Made by a program: the position numbers and the translations under genes. A DNA stretch of 33,289 bases from Pelargonium tetragonum (Eukaryota > Streptophyta > Magnoliopsida > Geraniales > Geraniaceae). The stretch spans positions 1 through 33,289 of the forward strand of contig JAYMTL010000173.1 of the NCBI GenBank assembly GCA_036897445.1, written 5' to 3'. Each line of letters starts with the position of its first letter. Position 1 is the first letter of the stretch. Below, piece by piece: positions 20,981 to 31,136 of the stretch. Below the pieces are notes generated by a model. The model made no database searches, was not told the origin of the DNA, and saw only the letters and a list, made by a program, of their open reading frames with translations.

Positions 20981-23900
20981 TATCCATTATATGAAAAGTC
21001 CGATTCTCTTACTAAGGGTTACAAATTCCTACGAGGGTTTTAAGCTAACTTATTTTCGGGGTCTCTGTTTCACCATATTATATACAGTGTAATGAAAAGC
21101 ATAGTGTACGAATACTTCTATTCATATGGCAATTTCTAGCTTCTCGATTGACAAAGAAAAAAGGAAATTCTTTTCAGTTTATATAAAGAATCGATAGCAA
21201 GTCTAATGATCCTTGTTAGGTAGCTTTTTTTCCTTTTTTCTATTCCGTAGCATTGCAAGTCCTCTCACTTAACTATAAAAAGCGCTCTGACTTTTACCTT
21301 TTTAAGGAGCTCTAAACTCCCTAATGACTAATGAAAAAAAGAATAAAAAACAAAAAAGATTTTCGAGTTTACTCCACAATTAAATGAAAGGGTGCTCTCA
21401 AGGTACTAATCCTACTGGATCCGGGTTACGGATTAAAACCAGGTTAGAGCACTTTTCTACTCGGGAAACCCGAGGGAAGCCACGTCCAATAACCGGGGTA
21501 CACTTTACTAGGAGTTCTTAAGAGTTTTATCGATTAAAGGGCTACAAATACAAAAGTAAAGGATGAGGGCGGGCTTCCAGTTTAAAGAAGTCCAAAAGTT
21601 ACTGTTTCAAAACTAGAGGAATACAAAGTCGTTTAGTGAAATTCTTATGTCAACAGCACTTTGTAGACCCCCTTGAGAAGTTTGGCTTCATACCCCTTAA
21701 CATAGGATGAATCCACTATCTGACTGAGAATAAAGCCTTGTGTAGAGCTTTTAATAATCTAAAATTTATTCGAATTTCTAAATTTATATAAGAGTCGTAT
21801 ATGAGTAGGGTTTTCACTTATTTTAATGCATGGAGAAAAGCTTATACTATATATAGATCCATGTTATTAGCCTTAGTTTTGTAATTAGGAAGCTCCCGGT
21901 TTCTATTAAGTTACTGTATTATAGATAGTGCCCAATACTAATATAAAAACGGGGGTATAGGCGGAAACGCGCTTTTTTGGAGCAGGGGACAGTAGAATAT
22001 AAAAATTTGGAGGAGAGGAGTAACAATGCAAGTAGGGGTATAATTACATAATGTAATATTAACAACAAAGGTCTATAAAAATGACGACTTCAAACACACA
22101 CGTTGCAAATGCTGTTAATTTCCTTACTTATATAGGTATAGGAAGCGCCTCATAAGAAAGAAAAAGCTAACGAAGTTTGTCCTATTCATCTTTCTAGGGT
22201 GTTCTAGCCAGTTCCTATCCTAAATGCTTGGGTTTATAAAGTTCTTATTTGAAAGGGCCTTAAATCCGTCACATAGGGAACTGAAAAGGCTCATTAAAGA
22301 TTTTTTCTGAAACAAACCTATAATAAGAGTCTATAGTACTCCTTACAATTAAAAGATTTTCAGGAACGTGTAATTTACTTTACTACGGCATTCCATATTT
22401 CGGTAAAAAAAGCAAGAATCCATCGTATAGAAATCACATCTTTTTATAATACTTAAGTGGCTTAATCTCGCTAAAGAAAGTTCTTCATAGCATAAGTGAA
22501 AGTTTTTATTTCACTCATTTTTGACTATAGTTACAAGAAAGGCAGCACTCAGAAGTAGAGAATTTAGAGGGTTTACAATAGTAAAGTATTCATAACTTAA
22601 TCTAACTCGGTTCACAGAGGATGCTTTTTGGCTTGTTGTTAGGACCCTCCTTAGTAGGGGGTTGCCTTCGCTACCTCAAATTATACTGAAAAAGAAGAAT
22701 GTCTGGTTTACAAAAAGGATCACTAAGCGCCCAATAGTTAGTTCAAAACTTTATAGAATGCGGAAGTCTATAACCTTTTTTAAGATATTCTTTATAGAAG
22801 CTCTTTTGTCTTAGATCCTTTTTTGTGGTTTATTTATTAATTGTATATTTTTTATTCTTTAAGGATAACGATAAGCTGCGTTCTTTAGAGCTAGGTATTT
22901 ACATTTGAACCATTGAAAAAACTTTTTTTTCTAAACTGGGTACGGATGGGCTTTACGACTCTATTGACTTGAATAGGAAATTTTGTATAATAGAATTTCT
23001 TAGTAAAGCCTTTATCGAGGAAATTGAAGTGTTATACCATAAAAATAGACTAGATTTTGTTGACATGCCTTATATCACCAAGTGAACTCCGGAATAAGGG
23101 GTAAGCTATCAGTATAGATATTGTTCGGATACTTTATAACTAAATAGGACTCCTTCTTTCTCCTTTTTTTGATCACATATCAAATTCTCCGATCCTTTAT
23201 TTCAAGGCACTTAGAGCTAGAGTTAAAAGGATGAAGTGAGATATAAGCTAAATAGGGGGCTCAGCCTTTATCTATCTTAGCACGTTTCGTGTAAGAATTT
23301 GGCTTTTTTCTTTCTTATTTTAAGGGGACTTGAACCAGTGCCCATCCGTTTTTTATTTTAATTCGATTCGCTTTGATGGAAAGAAACCCTTGAGATTTCC
23401 TTACTTTCTAACCAAAGAAAGAGCTGAGTTCGATCCTTTTATTTCATTGATTTCTTTGTACAATTCATATATTCGAATGCTTGCTGCCAATCCATCATAT
23501 GCCGTTATGAAAGCACTAAACTTTTTTTGACCCATACGAAAGTAAAAGGATCCTAATGTAATTACAAAAGAACTTTCCGTGGGATACAGACCTGAAAAAG
23601 ATAATAGGATACTTAAGGGCTACAATCGCTAGATTTAACTAAGACATAGTAAGTACAAATGTGATATCCACGGGAATTTTCCATAGTCAAAACCATAGAT
23701 AGTAGGACCCATAAAAGGAGGTTAGATTCCTTGTTATGTCATTATACTACGAAGGGATCTTACTCGCAAAAATGTAATTCTCGTGCGCTTAGAAAGATAG
23801 AAAGTTTCTGTCTGGAGTCCTAACTAAAAGAGTTTTTATTGTAAAAAAGGAAAGAAGTCCCCGTTAAGTATAAGATAAACTATTGAGTTTCACTATCTCG

Positions 23901-24120
23901 AAAGTGGATGAAGCTTTTTTTTTTATAAGGCTTTGTGATTCAACTTTCTATACTTTATCTCGGAACTTTTATAAAAATGGAGTTGTAATATCCCTTTTCT
24001 ATTTATAATAGTGGAGTACTAACCCGAGGAAACAATTACGTATGCGCAGCAGCCCGGTAGAGAATTAGCAATTGATCCTTCTTGGTGATGTCAGTTATAC
24101 CTATCCTTTATTCTGTATTT

Positions 24121-24440
24121 TGTACTCTTTCCAGTTAGCGATACTCTGTGCAATTGAAATGGATAAAGAATTCTTGGTAAGGAGTTTTCAAGGTTAATAA
24201 AGGCTTGACTTTATTAAGAAAAATCAAGGGTTTTAGGACTTTGGTTCCAGAGTTTAGAGTAGGTGGTAGTTATAAAACCTTAGGGTGTAAAATAGTGAAT
24301 GGGAGTTGGTGTTTTCACAAAGTACAGATTCAGACTGAAGTTAAGAAAAAGTATAGATATTAAGATTGAGTTTTTTATGAAAGAAAGTCGTAAGAAGTAG
24401 AGGCTTTATGTGTGAATGACTAACTAAAACGACTATAAAA
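24121..24440. other. Short G-rich patch, no gene
   Basis: For about 300 bp the + strand has 14-17 G and 4-6 C per 60 nt (lines 24181 to 24361), resembling the larger G-rich domains upstream. No open frame of note and no recognised gene are present. The hairpin at 24194-24217 lies inside. The edges are gradual on the 5' side and end near 24420. Confidence 0.55.
24194..24217. repeat. Hairpin, 9-bp perfect arms, 6-nt loop
   Basis: TTAATAAAG (24194-24202) is the exact reverse complement of CTTTATTAA (24209-24217), with the loop GCTTGA. It is compact and fully paired but A+T-rich. It might be an RNA 3'-end stem, though no gene lies upstream in either direction. Confidence 0.5.
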
Positions 24441-27400
24441 AATGAGCTTCCGAACTAATTCAAGTACAGTGACTTTCTTACTCTGATTTCATTAATAGGA
24501 AAAGAACTTGAATGTTCATGAATAGACAACTTACTTACTTAGTTAAAAGGGCTAAAAGAAACTTCTTCCTTTGGGTTTCGCAACGAGAAAGTCTATTTTC
24601 TTATTTTCTAGTGGGTTTAATTAAAAAGAAAGGGATGCAGAATAAATTCTAGTATATCTTTCTCAAAAAGGAGTAGACTCTGGTTCTAAAAAAAGCTTTT
24701 TCGTTAAAGTTTGTTGAGTACCCAGGCACGGATTTAGTATTGAAAGCACCCTTCATATCATAAACGAAAACCTGTCCTGAATATTCTTTCAGTAAAGTAA
24801 GGGTTCTCTTCTTTGGTTTGGGAAATTCCTAGCTCTTTAAGTTTAAAAGAAAGCTTCAAAAGAGCAGAACCCTAAGACAGCAACCCAGTCAGCTTCTCCC
24901 AAAGATTAAGGGGATCCCTTAGTTACAACACCCTGTTCAGTAAAAACCTAAATATACCATTTTTCAGTTAATAAGGGATCTAATCTTTTCCGCTTGTAAA
25001 CTTACCTTTTAATAAGACCTCAAAACTGTGTAGAGACCAAGACACACTTATTAGCCAAGATTTAGTGGAACTTTAGGGCTCTCCCCTAAAAGAAAACCCC
25101 TTAGTGGAGCTGCAAAAGAAGGCTTACTGGAAACCTTTGAGTCTTTCCTTGCGACTGACTAGTCAAAAAGACTAGGAAAACTCACAAGGATAAACTTTTT
25201 CACTAAAGCGAGTTTTCTATTATACCTACTATAGCTAACAACTTTGTCTTAATTTAGAGGATACAAATTTTCTTGTAAATAGTCAACTTAAAACAAAAAA
25301 GTTAGCTTGTACTTTTGAACGATTCAAGTGGATCCTTAGTAAGACTTTACCCGGGTTTTTAGAGGTCCACTTTTAACGAGGAGCTCAAAGGTTTTAAATT
25401 GAGAAAGGGGCCCACTTTCCTTTCATAAAAGCAGAAATTCATAATTCTTAGCTCGCACTCCTTTCATTTGCGACAACAGGACAGGATTCCATTTCCAGGA
25501 AATAAAGTTTATAAATACTGTAGTTTATACTAAAAAACGCAAGTCTTGAGTCTTTTCTGTTAAAACTTCCAAGGACCTTATTCAAAACTTAAAAAGCGAC
25601 ATACCCCTTAGCCCATACGAAAATTTTTTGCTGTGCTCGTGTGGTACCAGTATACTTCGAATTTATTGGATCACAACACCTTGTCTATTCTGAAAAAGGA
25701 CTCTCCGCGGTTTTCTACTAAAAAGCTTAGGTTTCACTCTATTTGGAGAGCTCGCCCAATTGTTGCCCAGTTAAAATTCTCTTTTTGCGGGCCTCTGCCT
25801 AATCTTTCTTAGCTTTAGGAAAAACTTCAAATTTCCGTAAATGTGTTAACAGTACAAGTACTTCCTTAGTATAATTATAGCCCGATCTGTACTGGCTGGG
25901 TTGACCTCAAAAATGTCTTTTGTTTAGAGTGTAACTAATTACTCTCGGATAAGGAAAGGCTCCCCATCTATAAAAGACCCTTTATTCAGAAAGATCTTTA
26001 TTGCTCTATAACTAAAAAGTTTAAATTACAATTTTTTAAATAAAAGAGCACCAAAGTACATTTAGACCCGTCAACTTGCACCCCGCTCCTAGACTCGCTA
26101 TCGTAAGTTGGGATTCTCTTAAAAAAGAAAAGGAATTCTCAAGCTTTTTACATAACATAAAAGGCCCCTTGAAACTTAAATGAAAAGTTTTTACGATATA
26201 AATTTAGAAAAATCTTGTTTGAGATCTAATATTTAATTCAGTAAAAACCTCGGAATTCAAAACTAAAGTTTCCAATTTACTAGACCTTTTGCTACTACTT
26301 GACCTTCTTTTTTAACTTTCCCTTTTGAAAGCATTCCTTAACTTAGTAGGCACCCGGTTTATAAAGTTTACCTGATTTACTTTTTTAGGGGCTCACAAAC
26401 TTTGTAATAAAAAGCACTCCGAGATAGTCCCGTAGAAAGATTTAAATAAAAGAGCTCCGAAGTATCCAAAAGCTCTAAATTCAGTCTTTTTGCTAAGTTT
26501 CATGGAGGGGCCCGTGACAACTACCCCTTTGAAGAGTTTCGTGCGTATCCATATTTGATTTGAAAAAGTTTTGTGTATTAAATGTAAAATCTTAAAAATT
26601 TCTGATAAAATTGAATTTCTTTTTGCAGATTTGTATTAGACTAGAGCAATTATACCCACAATTGGAAAACGGGACAAGGATAAACCTGAGAGCAACCAGT
26701 CGCAACGCTTTTTTAAGGGGGGACCTTGTACCTGGCACATTTTTATACTGATTGTAAATCCTTTTTCAACCCAAAAGAGGCTTTTTAAGTCGTGTGATCC
26801 CTGGTTTAGTTCTTATAAAAATGTAAATCTAATCGTAGAGTCGGTGTAGAATTTGAAAATCAAAGTTTTATCTTAAGACTTTAAAAGATCCGGGAAATCC
26901 CTGAAACCTCCTGCATACCTAAATTTTCTAAGATCTACCCGGCAACTAAACATAAGGAAACTCTATCTCAAAAATAAGAAGAAAGGAGTTGCCCTAGTCA
27001 AGAATTTCCTGATATGACAAGTGAATGAATAAAAAGTTTTAGCCCCTAGAATCGAGGATTTCCATAGAGTCTTTTTCATTTCATTTTTAAGAAAGGCTTA
27101 ATTTATCGTAGCGTAATAAATATAATGTGGGATTTAGATATTCTTATAAAGTCAAAAAGTCCCTTTCTTGTGGAGTATCCCAAAAAGCTTTATCACTAGT
27201 TACGCACTTGCTATTATAACAACACATGACATGCTAAGTATGTCAATATACTCCTCGTTTTACTTAGTATAAAGGCAATCTCTGCCTATGATTAACAGAC
27301 AAAAGTTCCAGCCTATTTACTAAAAACTAAAGGAAAAGCAATTTAGAGTTAAAAGGCCTCAACAAAAATTTGGAAAAGGAGTACCTTCAAGAAAGTCTCC

Positions 27401-28490
27401 TCTCTATTTTATATTAACCACACAAGGGGGATTCTCCTTAAAAAAGGCTAGAGCTAATACCTCAAGTATAGAATAATTGTCTCTAATCTAAAAGAGGGTC
27501 CTGAACCGAAGCTTGGGTGTTCCGAACATAAAATCTCTTAAGAACTTATAAAAAGACAGAATCGAACTTTTTGTCAATATAAATCTTCTATAAACTTTAA
27601 TAGTCGGAAAAGAAAAGAAGGGTAGCTTAGGGCTAGTCAAAGTTTTTCTCTTATAGTTAGCTAAATGTATATTTACTTGGGCTATCCCAAGAGGGAATAA
27701 AGTACTTGGGAAGTCCTTTTTCTTATATACTTTCTAATTATAAGAATACAAGAGGAGCTCTGTAACGAGGAACTTCTGCGGTAAAACTTTACTATAATTA
27801 AGTCAAAAACTTCCCTTAGACTTTTCGGAAGGGCTATACTCCGGCGGCATAGAGTAACCTTGAATAGATGAGGGTGCTCCTAAGTGTAACTCTCTTCGAA
27901 GTCACTCTTTTTTAAAGTGGTTCGAATCTTCCTATTCCTAATTGTTGTAAAGTTTCTAAACAGAAAGGCAGACTTTAAACTATAAATATTACAGAATAAG
28001 AAAAGGAGAGAAAGTAAATGAAAAGTGCTTCGGGGACTCACAAATAAACTTCCACAGAAACTTATGAAGTTCAACATTTATCCTTAAAAATTTTTTCACA
28101 TTCCTCTCCTTTCTTTCTGACTAAACACTCCAGGAGTGAGTAATATCAAGTTTAAGTTGTATATAAAGAAACCTAAGACCTACTCTTAGTAAAAAGTGTA
28201 TACTACTTATTTTGGAAAACCTGTATCTTATGATTAAAAGAACTCTTTATTAAAAATGAATTTATCTGTAATACGTTATAGAGACCCTCTCTACTTATAA
28301 GTAACTATTAACAAGGAGAGCTAAAAGAGAGTTAAAAAGAATGTTTCATTTCTATGGAGGATAAGATATATAAAAAAAGGAATTTCTGTACCACGAGTGA
28401 AAGTTATAGCTACTTAAAGGCAAAATTTTATTAGAACCTTTCGGACACAGATATTTTTGCTTCGTATAAGGACCCCTCTTTATAAGTAGA
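24441..28490. other. Gene-free stretch, A-rich
   Basis: No gene is seen in these 4 kb. The + strand is A-rich with G and C about equal, and C slightly above G around 24840-24960. Several phrases of the form AAAAGAG followed by G/C-rich words occur (26043, 26453, 27485), and GGGGCCC appears at 25407 and 26507. The 12-nt palindrome AAAAAGCTTTTT is at 24690-24701. A 65-codon - strand frame (27880-28077) begins with a hydrophobic stretch but matches nothing I know. Confidence 0.75.
27720..27746. repeat. Stem-loop, 8-bp arms
   Basis: TTCTTATA (27720-27727) pairs with TATAAGAA (27739-27746) around an 11-nt loop. It is built of the TATAAG/CTTATA words that recur throughout the window. Stems of this length are expected about twenty times by chance. 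Confidence 0.35.
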
Positions 28491-28830
28491 CCTCAAACCC
28501 TGAAATATCAGATACTGCACAACCTCGTAAAAGCACTTCCTATTCTTCTCCTATTGCTACTCTTCATATCATAAATTTCTTATTCATACCTATCTCTTTA
28601 AACCCCTTTTCTTTTCACTTTGAAGCTATACTCTGTACCAGTCTAAACTTCTTTGCTTTCCTACTCAAAATCTTAAGACCTTTCACGATACTTAAACTCT
28701 ACTATAAGTATCCTCTTAAGAGCTGTACCCGTACTCTGTATTATCCGTATCCTAAAACCCCTCTGCTTTTCTAAAAAGCTAGACTTATCCTAAGGGCTAT
28801 GCCTTATACTATCTAACTAATGTCTCTATA
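28491..28830. other. C-rich, G-poor block with a 65-nt G-free run
   Basis: Over the lines 28501 to 28800 the + strand has about 77 C against 24 G. From 28557 to 28621 there is no G at all. The tract is rich in CTT, CCT and ATCC words. Its reverse complement reads as a purine-rich tract with GAGTAGCAATAGGAG, similar in character to the purine blocks at 5041 and 7311 on the + strand, so it may be a related sequence in the opposite orientation. No gene is present. Confidence 0.6.
28687..28712. repeat. Stem-loop in the C-rich block
   Basis: GATACTTA (28687-28694) pairs with TAAGTATC (28705-28712) around a 10-nt loop. It is followed by the palindrome CTCTTAAGAG about 2 nt further on. No terminator-like T run follows. 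Confidence 0.4.
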
Positions 28831-28924
28831 GAGTAAGAGTTAGGGAGTCCTTTTATATTCATTAGTACTTAAGAGTCTTATCTTAGAGTTTGATTTTAGT
28901 AATGTACTCGGATCTATTTATTAG

Positions 28925-28941
28925 TAATTCTTAGAGAATTA
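28925..28941. repeat. Tight hairpin with TAG loop
   Basis: TAATTCT (28925-28931) pairs with AGAATTA (28935-28941) around a three-base loop. It lies in a short G-leaning, A+T-rich stretch just after the C-rich block. The role is unknown and chance origin is possible. Confidence 0.4.
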
Positions 28942-29006
28942 TGTAATTGTAAAGTCCTATTAGTTATAGTTGTATTTAAGTTATGACCTCCTTGTAGCTA
29001 TCACTA

Positions 29007-29028
29007 TAAGCTATAAGTAAGCTATACG
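29007..29028 (+). repeat. Short tandem repeat, 11-bp unit
   Basis: TAAGCTATAAG (29007-29017) is followed directly by TAAGCTATACG (29018-29028), ten of eleven bases identical. Just upstream TAGCTATCACTATA carries related words, so slippage may have acted here more than once. It is not a CRISPR array. Confidence 0.6.
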
Positions 29029-29107
29029 AGTAGAGCCTTAAAGAGATTGGTTATACGTTCTTTCTACCGACTGAAGAGGGGCGCCCAATAAGGTTCAGGC
29101 AGGAGAG

Positions 29108-29126
29108 TCCTAGTATCACACTAGGA
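29108..29126. repeat. Stem-loop, 7-bp arms, 5-nt loop
   Basis: TCCTAGT (29108-29114) pairs with ACTAGGA (29120-29126) around ATCAC. The compact loop makes it a plausible RNA hairpin. A T run follows only about 35 nt later, too far for an intrinsic terminator. Confidence 0.45.
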
Positions 29127-30383
29127 TCAGCAACAAAGAAAGATTTTGGACTTCCGCGGGACCTTTTTTTTTAGCTTCAGTTCTGTATACTTATCCCAAC
29201 ACCTTTAACCAAGTAAGACGGGAATGCATAGGTTCAAATCCCACACGCTAATAAATTAGGTAAGAAAGATTTTCCTCGACAATTGATTTAAATTACTGCT
29301 AAATGAACTTCTATATATCCATATTTCAACCCCCTAAAGGCATAAAAAGGCCTACCTAGTATTAGCCACGAAACCCCTAGGGGCCTTCTTCCTCTGCTTT
29401 TTACAACTCTTATAGGCTCCGGTTAAGCCCTTCTGATTGATTCCTAAACATTCTGGAACCACCCCCTTTTTTATTTCAAAATTGTGATCCTACATTTTCC
29501 AATTTCCTGGGCCTTGTTAACTAGATTTAAGAATTTAGGGCCCTTGAACTCCAGCTAATAATAAGGAAATTCAAAACTCGAATTCGATATTTATTAAGAC
29601 CCCTATAAGAGCAAAACTAGGAGTCAGTATTAACAAAGCTACTAATGAAACTCAAACCCGAAAGTCAGAAACAGGAAAGCTCTTACAATATTATTATTAC
29701 GCGTATCCGTGAAAACCTAGCACTAGAAAAAATTTCAGTAATCTACTTCTTACTTTTTTCATTCCCCTCTGCCCGCTCCCACTTAAGCCTCGAAAACTTA
29801 TCATTCAGGAATTCTACTTTCATCTTACACCCTTAGGCTTAGTAATCTCCTCCAGTCAAGCTAAGGAAATAGGGAATACAAATGAAATCAAACAAGTATC
29901 TTGAGGCTACCTATTAAGCTGGTTTTTATTTAGCACCCATCCTATGTTTCTTTTGAATTACTTGCTTTGCTACAGTCGGTAAGAGCTCTCTAATCGCCTC
30001 CCTAATGATAAACCCAGAAGGAATTTTGAGGAAGACCCCTTATAAAACCTATAAAGTCTTAAGTATAGTTGTTTAAGAGAAAATCCTTTTCCTTTTTTTT
30101 ACTGATCTAGAAAGGCTAGAACCGTGTGTCAATATTTACGAGGAATCACTGGGGACATAAAACGGAAAGCTTTTGAAGATACCAAGGGAAACCCTCGTTT
30201 TTTTAGACTTTTGTTCCCAATCCATTTCCGCGACTTGCTCTCTATTATACTTTTTTTAACCAGAAACTTGTCTAACCTAAGAAATAACAAAGACTGAACC
30301 TCAAAAGTGCACAGATCCTAGAAAGCTCTTTTTAATTAAATAGAAGTTTTTGACTTGTCCCTAAAGTAGATACAAACTAAAAG

Positions 30384-30401
30384 TAAGGAAACTTTTCCTT
30401 A
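30384..30401. repeat. Hairpin TAAGGAA/TTCCTTA
   Basis: TAAGGAA (30384-30390) pairs with TTCCTTA (30395-30401) around ACTT; a further A-T pair can close to a two-base loop as DNA. The flanks show no gene. Confidence 0.45.
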
Positions 30402-30920
30402 AATATAGGGGAAACCTACTCGCTTACTTATTTCCTAATATTTATCCTAAAGCTGAAACTTTTGTAATCATAATCAAAGGAACGTAAAAGCAACCCCCTA
30501 CCTAGATTTTAGAGTTCTCTTATACTTTAATCCAAAATTGAAAACAGAGGAATACCCTTAGCTTAAACGGATAGGACTCCCTTAGTATTCTCTTTTTTAA
30601 TTGCCCCTTTACTTATTTATTACCTTCTGACTGAACAAGTACAGGAACACAAATAGGAATTCCCCCCTTTTGAATCCATGCGTCCCTGCATACTAGAAGC
30701 AGAGGCAGAATATGAAGAAAACAAACTACTGGGTTATTTACCCCCTCCTAGCGAATGCATTATCAGGAGTTTCGTATAGATCCGTAAAAAAGCTATAAAC
30801 ACTACTAAAAATTTTAATGACCTGATTATAAGTCTAATAACCTACAGCACAAATTACCACTTTCATGAAAAATGACAATTAAAGAACCTCGGAGGCTATC
30901 TAACTAAGCAAACTACATGA

Positions 30921-31136
30921 CAAATTTCAAAAATGAAAACAAGAAGACAGAATCAGAGTACAAGTACAGCTCTAGCAAAGAAGAGTAAGAAGCAGAAGAA
31001 GAAAGGCATAGCTGGAGGTAAGATAGCCCATAAGTCAGGTATAGCTCATTCTCATAAGGCATTTCTAGGTAGTAGGATAGCTCTAAAGTTTTTTAAAGTA
31101 CAAAGTAAGCAGAATAGAGTTTCCTGGTGCTGTTAG
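30921..31136 (+). other. Purine-rich patch with a lysine-rich open frame
   Basis: Composition switches sharply at about 30920 from C-rich to purine-rich (18 G and 8 C at 30961-31020). An ATG-started frame of 67 codons (30933-31136) crosses the patch. Its product would be very basic, with KKSKKQKKK near residue 20, followed by IA recurring in IAGGK, IAHKS, IAHSH and RIAL because ATAGC recurs at spacings that are multiples of three. There is no family match I know and no convincing ribosome-binding site. Low-complexity purine sequence produces such Lys/Arg-rich frames readily, so I do not call it a gene. Confidence 0.4.

Larger units (their letters stand above)
17701..24120. other. Gene-free stretch, mostly balanced
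   Basis: No gene is seen in these 6.4 kb. The longest + strand frame is 81 codons (19510-19755); its product has no motif, membrane segment or family I recognise. The segment holds a run of ten A (17884-17893), a 14-nt palindrome (18135-18148), hairpins at 18300-18316 and 18606-18634, the exact 49-bp tandem duplication at 19006-19107, an A-rich stretch around 19920-20160, a 25-nt purine tract at 20956-20980, and a run of ten T at 23915-23924. T-loop-like words such as ACTTGAACC at 23328 lack a supporting tRNA fold. Confidence 0.75.
28831..30920. other. Gene-free stretch, C above G
   Basis: No gene is seen. After a short G-leaning part (28850-28980, with one line of 10 G and 3 C) the + strand is C-rich to about 30900, for example 20-21 C against 6-10 G in the lines at 29341 and 29761. 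The 63-codon frame at 29645-29836 covers one of these lines and looks compositional. A tRNA-like GGTTCAAATCCC at about 29231 is not backed by a cloverleaf. Small structures are listed separately (28925, 29007, 29108, 30384). Confidence 0.7.

Noticed and set aside
23328-23352. Minus-strand tRNA-like ACTTGAACC
   Set aside because: Only two T-stem pairs form and there is no acceptor stem.
29007-29028. Possible CRISPR-like repeat
   Set aside because: Two directly abutting 11-bp units with no spacers; it is a simple tandem repeat.
29222-29250. tRNA-like T-loop GGTTCAAATCCC
   Set aside because: Only three of five T-stem pairs form, and no matching acceptor, D or anticodon arms can be drawn from the flanks.
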